A stretch of DNA of 12,298 bases from positions 1 through 12,298 of the forward strand of contig JAUXIH010000020.1 of assembly GCA_030621105.1 (NCBI GenBank), written 5' to 3'. The notes beneath the pieces are model-generated. The model was given only the letters and a program-made list of their open reading frames with translations, was not told where the DNA came from and ran no database searches. The position numbers were made by a program, and so were the translations under genes. Numbering within the stretch: position 1 is the first letter of the stretch; each line of letters begins with the position of its first letter. Below, in pieces: positions 1 to 6,978 of this stretch. This DNA comes from Dehalococcoidia bacterium (GTDB lineage: Bacteria > Chloroflexota > Dehalococcoidia > GIF9 > AB-539-J10).

Positions 1-6
1 ATTTGG

Positions 7-1752
7 TTAAGTGTTGGCTATGGGTAAAGTGAAGGTAAAGGTTGCGCCCTTGCCCTCGGTGCTCTCCGCCCAAATTCTACCACCGTGGGATTCAACGATG
101 TGTTTGGCGATAGCCAGTCCCAGTCCGGTACCTCCACCAGCCCGGGCTTTATCCGCCTTGTAGAAGCGCTCAAAGATGCGGGGTAGGTCATCGGCGGGAA
201 TGCCAACCCCGGTGTCAATCACCGAAACCAGAATATTGTTGCTTTCTGCTCTGACAAAGATGTTAATCACACCGCTGGGCGGAGTAAACTTGATGGCGTT
301 GTGTAGCAGATTAACTAAAACCTGTTCCACCTGCCCTTCATCACACAGAGCTTTAGGTAAATGACGAGGAACGTCTATTTTCAGGTTGAGTTCTCCCCTT
401 TTCACCTGTGCCCTGAGCCGCTCAGCGACCTGCCTTACTATCCCGCTCAGGGCAACAGGCTCCAATTTAAGGGGAACCTCACCGCTTTCAATGCGGGATA
501 GCTCTCCGAGTTCGCTTATCATTTGCGTTAGCCTGTCTACCTCAATATTTATCTTGTGCAGGAAGTCTTGGGCTACCGACTTGTCATCGATAGCCCCCTC
601 CTGGAGGGTTTCGGCAAGGACTTTAAGCGAGGCTACCGGTGTGCGCAGCTCGTGGGAGATATTAGAGATAAAGTCACGGCGCACCGTCTCCAAGCGCCGA
701 AGCTCGGTAAGATCCTGAAGAAGTACCAGTGATCCGCTGCCCAACGGCGTAACTATTACTCCAAGAAACTGTTTCTTGGGATCAATTTCTACCAGCCCTG
801 TCTGCTGTTCTCGTGTTTTAAGGCATTTCTGCAAGATGCCATCCACCTCATAGTCACGCACCGCCTCGATGAAGGTATTCCCGACCATCCTGTCCTCAGA
901 AAGCTTGAATAGTCGCTCTGCTGTCTTGTTGACCATGGTCACCCGGCTTCCGCTATCAACAATGAGAATCCCATCGCCCATAGTAGACAGGACGGCTGAC
1001 ATTTTATCCCGCTCATCGGTAACAAGGCCTACCATCTCCTTGAGTCTGGCTGCCATCAGGTTGAACGCTTCAGCCAGGCCCCCAACCTCATCCCTGGAGG
1101 TTACCTCGATTTTCTGATCAAGCTCGCCACGAGCCATCTTCTTGGATGCTAGGGTGAGCTTTTTCAGCGGCCCGGTGGTAGACCTTGCTACCTGTAATGC
1201 CAGCAGAATAGCCACCAGGGCAGCAACAGCAGCGCCGCCAACTATCATTCGATTTATGTGTCCCAGAGCCTCGCTTATTTCAGCCAGGGGAAGCGAGACA
1301 CGGGCAATGCCCACTATCTCGCTATCTATCGTTATCGGCACGGCAACATACATCATATCGCAGCCCAGGGTGGTGCTGTAGCGGATACTGCTGCCGGCCC
1401 CCTGTGAGAGGGCTTCAATCGCCTCAGGGCGGTTGCTGTGGTTCTCCATTGTCGCCGGGTCCTTCTCTGAATCACCCAGCACCACCCCCTTGGCGTCAAT
1501 AATGGTAACCCGAGCATCAATCTTGTCCCCCAGCCTCTCTGCCAGGGTTTCGATGCTTCCTATCTGCTCACTGTCAAGATATGGTTCGCTGGCATCACCC
1601 ACCAGTTGCGCCTGGCTGGTAAGTTGTTCTCTCAGGTTATCCAGGTAATTGCCCTCGACGAAGTGTAACAGGTAAGCGCTCAGTCCCCCCAGGCACACCA
1701 GAATGAGAGAGACAAAGGTTACAGCAATCCGCCACCTGACACTCTTGAACAT
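7..1752 (-). CDS. PhoR-like sensor histidine kinase (HAMP-PAS-HisKA-HATPase)
   Basis: This is a membrane histidine kinase of 581 residues. Transmembrane segments lie near residues 9-31 and 168-188 and bracket an extracytoplasmic sensor region of about 135 residues. HAMP (about 189-242), PAS (about 250-350), HisKA with H367 in the SHELRTP motif, and a HATPase domain (about 468-577) follow. The HATPase shows N485, DTGVGIP at 513-519 and the GTGLGL box. The order matches the PhoR/WalK class, which autophosphorylates on histidine and passes the phosphate to its regulator. I chose the ATG at 1752 because GAGGAG sits five bases upstream; the frame also opens at a TTG (1764), but that lies inside this ribosome binding site. 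Only one base separates it from the stop of the upstream regulator, so the two are cotranscribed and translationally coupled. The signal is unknown: phosphate is one option, but no pst or phoU gene is visible. Confidence 0.95.
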   Translation of the reverse strand: MFKSVRWRIAVTFVSLILVCLGGLSAYLLHFVEGNYLDNLREQLTSQAQLVGDASEPYLDSEQIGSIETLAERLGDKIDARVTIIDAKGVVLGDSEKDPATMENHSNRPEAIEALSQGAGSSIRYSTTLGCDMMYVAVPITIDSEIVGIARVSLPLAEISEALGHINRMIVGGAAVAALVAILLALQVARSTTGPLKKLTLASKKMARGELDQKIEVTSRDEVGGLAEAFNLMAARLKEMVGLVTDERDKMSAVLSTMGDGILIVDSGSRVTMVNKTAERLFKLSEDRMVGNTFIEAVRDYEVDGILQKCLKTREQQTGLVEIDPKKQFLGVIVTPLGSGSLVLLQDLTELRRLETVRRDFISNISHELRTPVASLKVLAETLQEGAIDDKSVAQDFLHKINIEVDRLTQMISELGELSRIESGEVPLKLEPVALSGIVRQVAERLRAQVKRGELNLKIDVPRHLPKALCDEGQVEQVLVNLLHNAIKFTPPSGVINIFVRAESNNILVSVIDTGVGIPADDLPRIFERFYKADKARAGGGTGLGLAIAKHIVESHGGRIWAESTEGKGATFTFTLPIANT

Positions 1753-1753
1753 C

Positions 1754-2461
1754 TTACTCCTCAAATTTGTAGCCCACCCCCCGCACGGTCAATAAATGTA
1801 CAGGATGGGATGGGTCATCCTCGATCTTCTGTCTCAGCCAGCGAATATGAACATCCACAGTACGGATATCGCCGACATAGTCGTAGCCCCATACCTTCTC
1901 CATGAGATGGTCACGGCCGAATACCTGCCCGCGGTTCCTTGCCAAGAAAGCAAGCAGATCAAACTCCTTGTGGCTTAGCGCAACAACAGCTTTGCCACGT
2001 GAGACCTGGTGGCGTGCAAAATCAATCTCTAGGTTGCCAATCTTTACTACCGGAAGCATAGTATCCTCAGTAGAAGATGCTTCCTGCTTCATCATTTCTG
2101 CCCGGCGCAACATGGCCCGGATACGCGCCAGTAGTTCTCTCAGGCTGAAGGGCTTGGTTAGATAGTCATCAGCTCCTAGCTCAAGGCCGACTACCTTATC
2201 GATTTCTCCAGTCTTGGCGGTGAGCATCAAAATGGGAGTCGTCATCTCCTTGCGCAGGACGCGGCAGACCTCAAAGCCATCAAGTTCAGGAAGCATAATA
2301 TCAAGGATGATAATGTCGGGGGGCTCGCTTCGGGCGGCCTCAATGGCCTGGAGACCATCAACAGCGGTAACTACGCGGTAGCCCTCTTTCAACAAGTTAT
2401 ACTGGAGAACATCAAGCAGGGTCCTGTCATCTTCAACTACAAGAATTTTGCTGCCAGCCAC
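1754..2461 (-). CDS. PhoB-like OmpR-family response regulator
   Basis: This is a two-domain response regulator of 235 residues. The receiver domain (about 4-118) has acidic residues E10-D12, phosphoacceptor D54 in the ILDIMLPELDG segment, T81 and K103. The C-terminal winged-helix domain (about 138-233) ends in the typical RTVDVHI...RGVGYKFEE pattern of OmpR/PhoB regulators. It should bind direct-repeat DNA as a dimer once phosphorylated by the kinase encoded one base downstream. I chose the GTG at 2461 because AGGAGAA lies just upstream. It also fits the promoter at 2479-2507, whose spacer contains the more upstream ATG (2497), so that ATG would not be transcribed. Phosphate-type regulation is an inference from domain similarity only. 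Confidence 0.94.
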   Translation of the reverse strand: MAGSKILVVEDDRTLLDVLQYNLLKEGYRVVTAVDGLQAIEAARSEPPDIIILDIMLPELDGFEVCRVLRKEMTTPILMLTAKTGEIDKVVGLELGADDYLTKPFSLRELLARIRAMLRRAEMMKQEASSTEDTMLPVVKIGNLEIDFARHQVSRGKAVVALSHKEFDLLAFLARNRGQVFGRDHLMEKVWGYDYVGDIRTVDVHIRWLRQKIEDDPSHPVHLLTVRGVGYKFEE

Positions 2462-2478
2462 TGTTCTTCTCCTGCGCC

Positions 2479-2507
2479 AGTATAATGCCAATGACACCGC
2501 CTATCAA
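2479..2507 (-). promoter_or_regulatory. Predicted sigma70 promoter of the PhoB/PhoR-like operon
   Basis: Read on the minus strand, TTGATA (2507-2502) and TATACT (2484-2479) are separated by exactly 17 bases. Each hexamer matches the housekeeping consensus at five of six positions. Transcription would start around 2470-2473, just ahead of the AGGAGAA ribosome binding site. The leader would be only about 10-15 bases, which supports the GTG start at 2461. Confidence 0.6.
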
Positions 2508-2629
2508 CCACAAAGCCTGAGATGCGCTCCTTCACACCACAAGAAGTTTCCATGCTACACTGGATGCTGTAAAACAGGTACCGGAAATGGCAGTGGGGAT
2601 AACGAAATTTGAGCCAGCATAGAGCAAGC

Positions 2630-4096
2630 ATGAGAAGGAAACAGCAGCACTATACCGAACACTACGAGGATATCAATGTGTTCGCTGATCCCCTTTACGG
2701 CTATATCTCCTTCACCAAGGCCATTGGTGATCAACCAGCCGAGGAAACGCTGATCGACTCTCCCTGGGTGCAGCGCCTGCGCCGCATCCACCAGCTTCAG
2801 TCGGTCTGGTGGGTCTTCCCAGCGGCGGAGCATAGCCGCTTCCAGCATGTCATTGGCGTAATGCACCTGGCGGGACAGTTCGCAGACCACCTGTACGACT
2901 TCCTCCAGGATACCGTTGGCCCGGATAACAAGCTGCCCAGCAAACCCAAGTTTGTCGAGACCGCCCGGATAGCAGGGCTGCTCCACGATGTCGGGCACGG
3001 CCCTTTCGGGCATTTCTTCGATGAAAAGTACCTTCGCCCCAAATACGGAGAGGTCAATCACGAGGTTATCGGGCAGAAAGTGATAAGAACCCGGCTTAAC
3101 GATATTATTGAAAATATCCGCGTGAGTCCCGTGGGCCGGCTGGAGACAGACGAGAAGCTGTCAGCAGAAGATATCGCCTATATAATTCGTAAGCCCATCG
3201 GGCCTGACAGGGAACAAAAACCAGAATGGCTGCAGGTGCTGCATAACCTGTTTACCGGCATCTACACGGTTGATAACCTGGATTATATCTGCCGTGACGC
3301 CTACCTGACAGGAGTTTCCCGCGATGCTGTGGACGTGCCCCGGCTGCTCTATTACACGCACATTCAACGAGACGCAAAGGGGTGTCCTGTTATCGCCCTG
3401 CACATACACGGGCTCAGCACCCTGAAGAGGTTCCTGCAAATCTGGCTGTTCATGTACGAGGAAATATATAATCACCGGACGGCTCTGGCTATTGAAATTG
3501 AGATGGAGGACGCCTTCTCCGATGCCATCGAGGAGGTATTACAGAAAAATCCCCTGGATGACCTGGATAGTTACTTCAAGCTGGATGACTGGAGTTTGAT
3601 CTCCCGGGCTGCTGCCGAGGTAAGCTCTGGCGGCAAGCATGCCCAGACCTGGGACAACATCATTAACCGCAAGCCCACATGGCAAATGGTATTCGAGAGC
3701 CGGGAATATGTAAATGCCAGGTCGGCCATCCTGAACATCGATACCCCGCAGAGAAAATCGGCAAGGGAGCAGGAGTTCGCAACGGAGGTTTCCCAAAAAC
3801 TGGACCCCAACACGAGGCAAGCTATCACACCCGGGGATATTCATGTGGAGATAATCAGCTTATACCCGAGGCCCGAGAAGTTCCAAGATGGTAATAATGC
3901 CGTGCAAATTTACGACCCGACCAGGAAGAAACTGACGCTGCAAAGGTGGGATACGATACTGGCAGGCATTCCCAATGTGTCATACAGTCTCCGCGTCTAT
4001 CTCTCAAAGCCTGAATATAGCAGGCTCGTCGCAGAGGCCGCAGCACAGGTCATACAACAGCACGAAAGCCCGGGAGGGTCAAGTACCAACATTTAG
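2630..4096 (+). CDS. HD-domain phosphohydrolase (COG1078/SAMHD1-like)
   Basis: This is a cytoplasmic protein of 488 residues from the HD superfamily, in the branch that includes SAMHD1 and dGTPase-like enzymes. N-terminal ADPLYGYI (19-26) resembles the family's DPVHGYI-type opening. The metal site is visible: H73 in SRFQH, the HD pair H119-D120 in LLHDVGHGPFGH, and an aspartate in VDNLDYICRDAYLTG (D215/D218), equivalent to the fourth metal ligand of SAMHD1. Known members remove triphosphate from dNTPs or act on other phosphoesters; the exact substrate cannot be read from sequence. The C-terminal 200 residues or so are poorly characterised, and I recognise no second domain. The ATG at 2630 fits the conserved start of the domain but has no strong ribosome binding site; a TTG at 2609 is an alternative. 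It is divergent from the PhoB-like operon. Confidence 0.88.
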   Translation: MRRKQQHYTEHYEDINVFADPLYGYISFTKAIGDQPAEETLIDSPWVQRLRRIHQLQSVWWVFPAAEHSRFQHVIGVMHLAGQFADHLYDFLQDTVGPDNKLPSKPKFVETARIAGLLHDVGHGPFGHFFDEKYLRPKYGEVNHEVIGQKVIRTRLNDIIENIRVSPVGRLETDEKLSAEDIAYIIRKPIGPDREQKPEWLQVLHNLFTGIYTVDNLDYICRDAYLTGVSRDAVDVPRLLYYTHIQRDAKGCPVIALHIHGLSTLKRFLQIWLFMYEEIYNHRTALAIEIEMEDAFSDAIEEVLQKNPLDDLDSYFKLDDWSLISRAAAEVSSGGKHAQTWDNIINRKPTWQMVFESREYVNARSAILNIDTPQRKSAREQEFATEVSQKLDPNTRQAITPGDIHVEIISLYPRPEKFQDGNNAVQIYDPTRKKLTLQRWDTILAGIPNVSYSLRVYLSKPEYSRLVAEAAAQVIQQHESPGGSSTNI

Positions 4097-4153
4097 CCCG
4101 GAGATTCGTAGCACAAAGCCAGCTACGCACTAAGTAGCACAACTATAATCCCC

Positions 4154-4175
4154 TCACAGCCTGGTATATTTATCT
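4154..4175 (+). repeat. Left copy of a 22-base exact direct repeat
   Basis: This stretch, beginning TCACAGCCTG, is identical over 22 bases to 6957-6978. The right-hand copy forms the last seven codons and stop of the MazG-like gene. Read on the minus strand, this left copy would encode the same D-K-Y-T-R-L-stop tail, but no gene precedes it. The copies are 2,803 bases apart in the same orientation and bracket the three-gene sensory cassette. Similarity beyond the 22 bases is weak. Confidence 0.85.
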
Positions 4176-4211
4176 TCTCAAACACGAAATATTCCTGAAT
4201 CCCCTCAACAC

Positions 4212-4228
4212 TTAACAGGATTTTAATA
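4212..4228 (+). promoter_or_regulatory. Putative PhoP/PhoB-type box ahead of the secreted-protein gene
   Basis: TTAACA (4212-4217) and TTAATA (4223-4228) are separated by five bases, an 11-base period. This is the form of site bound by OmpR-family dimers, for example the TTAACA-like hexamers of Bacillus PhoP. A possible -10 (CATTAT, 4241-4246) lies 12 bases downstream with no good -35, as at activator-dependent promoters. The same arrangement recurs at 4782-4798. Confidence 0.45.
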
Positions 4229-4280
4229 TTTGTTTGCCATCATTATAGCTAGAACACAAAAGAAAGGAGGTGAAATAGAA

Positions 4281-4685
4281 ATGTGGCGAAACAAGAAGTT
4301 GATTGTTGGTGTGACACTAGCGGCTGTCATGTTGTTTGGAGGGCTCGGTGCAGTAGCCTTTGCCGCTGACAACGGGAATGATAGCCAGTCGGCTTCCAAT
4401 GTAACCCTGCTGGACAGAGTCTGTGAAATCTACCAGGAGAAGACAGGTGTCACTATTGACCAGGAAGCACTCAAGGATTCATTTGCCCAGGCCCAGAGAG
4501 AGAGGAGAGAAGCGGCACTGGAAAAGCATCTTGCCGAGATGGTAGACAAGGGCGTGATAACCGGGGAAGAATCCAGTCAGATTCAAGAGTGGTGGAAATC
4601 AAGACCTGATGTCATGATGGACTTTAGTCCTCTCAAGCAGGGGAACTTCCGCGGTATGGGCCAACCACCTGCCCCACCAGAATAA
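4281..4685 (+). CDS. Small secreted helical protein linked to a two-component system
   Basis: This protein of 134 residues has a clear signal peptide: MWRNKK, then a hydrophobic run at about 7-28, with likely cleavage in AFA-AD near residue 28. The mature part (about 105 residues) is mostly charged and predicted helical: LLDRVCEIYQEKTG (43-56), a Gln/Arg/Glu-rich helix at 61-90, then GVITGEESSQIQEWWKSRPD (91-110) and a Pro-rich tail. I recall similar short exported proteins ending in an EWW-x-SRPD-like motif in Chloroflexota but cannot name a family with certainty. The ATG at 4281 is chosen because an excellent AAAGGAGGTGA lies upstream; a further upstream ATG at 4230 would bury the signal peptide. 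It contains a single cysteine (C48). By position it may be a target or periplasmic partner of the adjacent regulator-kinase pair, in the manner of CpxP, Spy or ZraP. That is inference from context, not sequence identity. Confidence 0.85.
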   Translation: MWRNKKLIVGVTLAAVMLFGGLGAVAFAADNGNDSQSASNVTLLDRVCEIYQEKTGVTIDQEALKDSFAQAQRERREAALEKHLAEMVDKGVITGEESSQIQEWWKSRPDVMMDFSPLKQGNFRGMGQPPAPPE

Positions 4686-4719
4686 GTAATCCCAACACAG
4701 AAACCCTGGCTGACCACTG

Positions 4720-4751
4720 GCAGAGGAGAGGGGTATATCCCTCTCCTCTGC
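4720..4751 (+). terminator. Strong 13-bp hairpin between the secreted-protein and regulator genes
   Basis: A perfect 13-base-pair stem (4720-4732 with 4739-4751) encloses a six-base loop. It starts 34 bases after the stop of the secreted-protein gene and ends about 30 bases before the TTAACA repeats. No U-run follows (TATTAAAG). It may therefore be a 3'-end stabiliser or a weak or factor-dependent terminator that limits readthrough into the regulator gene. Confidence 0.65.
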
Positions 4752-4781
4752 TATTAAAGAGCAGGCGAAAGAGTTATTAAA

Positions 4782-4811
4782 TTAACATTTCCTTAACATT
4801 TGTGTTATAAA
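4782..4811 (+). promoter_or_regulatory. Promoter with TTAACA direct repeats ahead of the regulator-kinase pair
   Basis: TTAACA occurs at 4782-4787 and 4793-4798 with five bases between, and a relaxed third hexamer, TTATAA, follows at 4805-4810. The 11-base spacing suits a tandem OmpR-family dimer. TTAACA at 4782 with TATAAA (4806-4811) is also a plausible -35/-10 pair with an 18-base spacer. The repeats would therefore overlap the promoter core and permit autoregulation. Confidence 0.55.
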
Positions 4812-4851
4812 ACTACTAGATAAGGCGAAAGAATCATTACGGAAATCAGGG

Positions 4852-5547
4852 ATGGCAGCTAAGAGAGTCCTGGTAGTTGACGATGATGTAAAAACGGTGG
4901 AGTTGGTCAAGCTTTACCTCAACCGGGACGGATACTGGGTGCTTACGGCACATGATGGCATCCAGGCTCTCCGCCTCGCCCGAGAGCATCATCCTGATCT
5001 TATTGTCCTGGATCTTATGCTTCCTGGCATTGATGGTCTTGAGATCTGTCGCATTCTCAGGGATGAATCCGATGTGCCGATTATTATGCTTACCGCCAGG
5101 ACTACCGACCAGGATAAATTAACCGGCCTGGATTCAGGTGCCGATGATTACGTAACCAAGCCCTTCAGCCCCAGGGAGTTGGCCGCCAGGGTGAGAACAG
5201 TGCTCAGGCGCTTTCCCGGGGAGCGTGGTCCCGAGAAGATAAAGCGTGGTGACCTTATTGTTGACTTCCACAAGCATGAAGCTTCTCTTGCCGGGAAACC
5301 TCTGAGCCTGACCGGGGTTGAATTCAAACTACTGGGAGTCCTGGCTAAGGAACCAGGTCGGGTTTTCGATCGCGCGCAGCTTATAGAAAAAGCTATTGGC
5401 TATGATTTCGAAGGCTTTGACCGCACTATTGATGTTCACATTCATACTCTACGCCGCAAGCTTGAGTCGGACCCGATCCATCCCAGGTATATAAAAACCA
5501 TATATGGAGCCGGTTACAAGTTTTCCGAGGTGAGCAGTGACAAGTAA
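4852..5547 (+). CDS. OmpR-family response regulator of the cassette
   Basis: This is a response regulator of 231 residues. The receiver domain (about 5-118) carries D10-D12, phosphoacceptor D54 in VLDLMLPGIDG, T81 and K103. The winged-helix DNA-binding domain (about 130-226) ends in RTIDVHIHTLRRKLE and the IYGAGYKF wing. The overall type is BaeR/CpxR/MprA-like, and it clearly differs from the PhoB-like regulator at 1754-2461. The ATG at 4852 has only a weak ribosome binding site (GGAAATCAGGG). Its last 11 bases overlap the kinase gene, so the pair should be translated together. The TTAACA repeats just upstream make autoregulation likely. The matching repeats ahead of the secreted-protein gene suggest that gene is a target. 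Both regulatory statements are inferences. Confidence 0.94.
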   Translation: MAAKRVLVVDDDVKTVELVKLYLNRDGYWVLTAHDGIQALRLAREHHPDLIVLDLMLPGIDGLEICRILRDESDVPIIMLTARTTDQDKLTGLDSGADDYVTKPFSPRELAARVRTVLRRFPGERGPEKIKRGDLIVDFHKHEASLAGKPLSLTGVEFKLLGVLAKEPGRVFDRAQLIEKAIGYDFEGFDRTIDVHIHTLRRKLESDPIHPRYIKTIYGAGYKFSEVSSDK

Positions 5548-6883
5548 ATTGCAATTCCGTCTCATGGCAGCCTTCACCCTGGTGATACTGGTAACTACCG
5601 GTATAGTATTTTTCTCCATTAACCACGCTACCCAGAATGAAATACATCGATTCAGAGAGAGGATTAACCAGGCAGGCATCGCCAGGATGGGGGTTGAGCT
5701 TTCTCAATATTACTCACAGCAAGGGAGCTGGGAGGGAATTCAGCCTTTTGTGGAGCACTGGGGGAACCTCTCCAAGCAGCGAATTATCCTGACTGACATC
5801 AATGGAATTGTAGTTGCTGATTCCGACAGTAAGCTCCTGGGCGAATTGTATGAACCTACTAATTCAACTGGTATCTCCCTATCACCACCGTGGGCAGGAA
5901 ACACGATCGGCACATTTTACATCAACCCGGATTCACCACCGGAGTTGGGCCTAATCGCGTTACAAATCATCTTCAGAAGGATAGGTCTCTTCTTCATCTG
6001 CGGAGGCTTGATCGCGGTCGCCGTTGCATTTTTGATAACGTTTTTCCTGTCCCGGCGAATCTTAGCCCCGGTTGAGGAACTCACCTCTGCCGCCAAACGC
6101 CTGGGTGACGGTGATTTCTCCCAGAGGGTACAGGTTAAGGACAAAAGCGAACTTGGAGAGTTGGCCGGTACCTTTAACTCCATGGCCAGTGATCTGGAAA
6201 AGGCGGAACAGCTACGACGCAATATGGTGGCCGATATTGCCCACGAATTAAGGACTCCCCTGTCTAACATTAAAGGGCACCTGGAGGCCGTCCGTGACGG
6301 CGTAATGAAGCCAGATGCCAACACAATTCGCTCCCTTGATGAAGAGGCTACCCTGCTATCACGGCTGATTGATGACCTCCAGGAGCTAAGCCTTGCTGAA
6401 GCTGGTGAACTGAAGCTGGTTCGCCAGGCAGAAAACATCACCGAGCTAATCAAACAGGCGACGGCCGGGGTGCAGCCCCAGGCAACAGCAAAAGGATTAT
6501 CGCTGTCCATTGATCTGCCCGACAAGCTGCCACCGGCGAACATTGACTCTCACCGGATTAGCCAGGTCCTGCGCAACCTCCTGGAGAATGCCATGGCCAA
6601 CACTGCTAAAGGAGGCACCATCACGGTGACTGCCAAACAGGAGGGCAAATACCTAGAGGTGGCCGTCAGCGATACCGGTGAAGGTATTCCCGCCGAGGAT
6701 TTGCCCAACATTTTTGAGCGCTTCTACCGGGTGGACAAATCCCGCGCTCGAGCTACTGGTGGAACTGGTCTGGGTCTCACCATCAGCAAGCGCCTGGTCG
6801 AGGCTCACGGCGGCACCATTGAAGCCCAGAGCGAACTGGGAAAGGGCAGTCGCTTTTCCTTCACTATACCCATTGCAGAGTAG
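5537..6883 (+). CDS. BaeS/CpxA-like sensor histidine kinase of the cassette
   Basis: This is a membrane histidine kinase of 448 residues. Transmembrane segments at about 8-28 and 148-171 enclose an extracytoplasmic sensor of about 120 residues. HAMP (about 172-224) and HisKA with H236 in DIAHELRTPLSNIKGHLEAV follow, then a HATPase domain (about 333-446) with N351, DTGEGIP (379-385) and GGTGLGL (408-414). There is no PAS domain, unlike the kinase at 7-1752. The HAMP/HisKA segment resembles BaeS/CpxA-type envelope-stress kinases. The start is a GTG at 5537 with GAGGTG six bases upstream, overlapping the regulator's stop region. The signal is unknown; an exported helical protein encoded at the head of the cassette makes an envelope or metal stress input plausible, but this is inference. 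Confidence 0.94.
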   Translation: MTSKLQFRLMAAFTLVILVTTGIVFFSINHATQNEIHRFRERINQAGIARMGVELSQYYSQQGSWEGIQPFVEHWGNLSKQRIILTDINGIVVADSDSKLLGELYEPTNSTGISLSPPWAGNTIGTFYINPDSPPELGLIALQIIFRRIGLFFICGGLIAVAVAFLITFFLSRRILAPVEELTSAAKRLGDGDFSQRVQVKDKSELGELAGTFNSMASDLEKAEQLRRNMVADIAHELRTPLSNIKGHLEAVRDGVMKPDANTIRSLDEEATLLSRLIDDLQELSLAEAGELKLVRQAENITELIKQATAGVQPQATAKGLSLSIDLPDKLPPANIDSHRISQVLRNLLENAMANTAKGGTITVTAKQEGKYLEVAVSDTGEGIPAEDLPNIFERFYRVDKSRARATGGTGLGLTISKRLVEAHGGTIEAQSELGKGSRFSFTIPIAE

Positions 6884-6904
6884 GACTCTAAAACAATCAT
6901 GAAT

Positions 6905-6927
6905 AGGAAAAGCATCTAGCTTTTCCT
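6905..6927. terminator. Hairpin between the converging kinase and MazG-like genes
   Basis: A perfect 9-base-pair stem (6905-6913 with 6919-6927) encloses a five-base ATCTA loop. It starts 22 bases after the kinase stop and ends 30 bases before the stop of the convergent MazG-like gene. The four-T run lies within the 3' arm and appears on both strands, so it could serve both transcripts. Downstream U-runs are poor, which keeps confidence moderate. Confidence 0.5.
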
Positions 6928-6956
6928 TACTGGGAGAGATTGGTGCAGTATCCTTT

Positions 6957-6978
6957 TCACAGCCTGGTATATTTATCT
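6957..6978 (+). repeat. Right copy of the 22-base direct repeat
   Basis: This is identical to 4154-4175. It starts exactly at the reverse-complemented stop codon of the MazG-like gene and covers its last codons. A duplicated gene 3' end with a cassette between the copies is the pattern left by site-specific integration or by recombination at a gene end. No integrase is present. Confidence 0.85.

Noticed and set aside
1753..1764. TTG start four codons upstream for the PhoR-like kinase
   Set aside because: The TTG lies within the GAGGAG ribosome binding site of the ATG at 1752, and it would overlap the regulator's stop.
2462..2497. ATG start 12 codons upstream for the PhoB-like regulator
   Set aside because: It falls in the spacer of the best promoter and adds an Arg-rich stretch not seen in receiver domains. 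The GTG at 2461 has its own ribosome binding site.
2555..3061. A 168-codon minus-strand open frame over the start of the HD hydrolase gene
   Set aside because: It lies opposite the conserved HD domain and has no recognisable motif.
4108..4142. GTAGCACAA direct repeat (4108 and 4134) and a GTAGC/GCTAC stem after the HD hydrolase gene
   Set aside because: The stem is only five base pairs with a nine-base loop and no U-tract, and the repeat is nine bases. Too weak to call a terminator or element.
5917..6543. A 208-codon minus-strand open frame inside the second kinase
   Set aside because: It is Ser/Arg-rich, typical of an antisense frame, and lies opposite the HAMP and HisKA domains.
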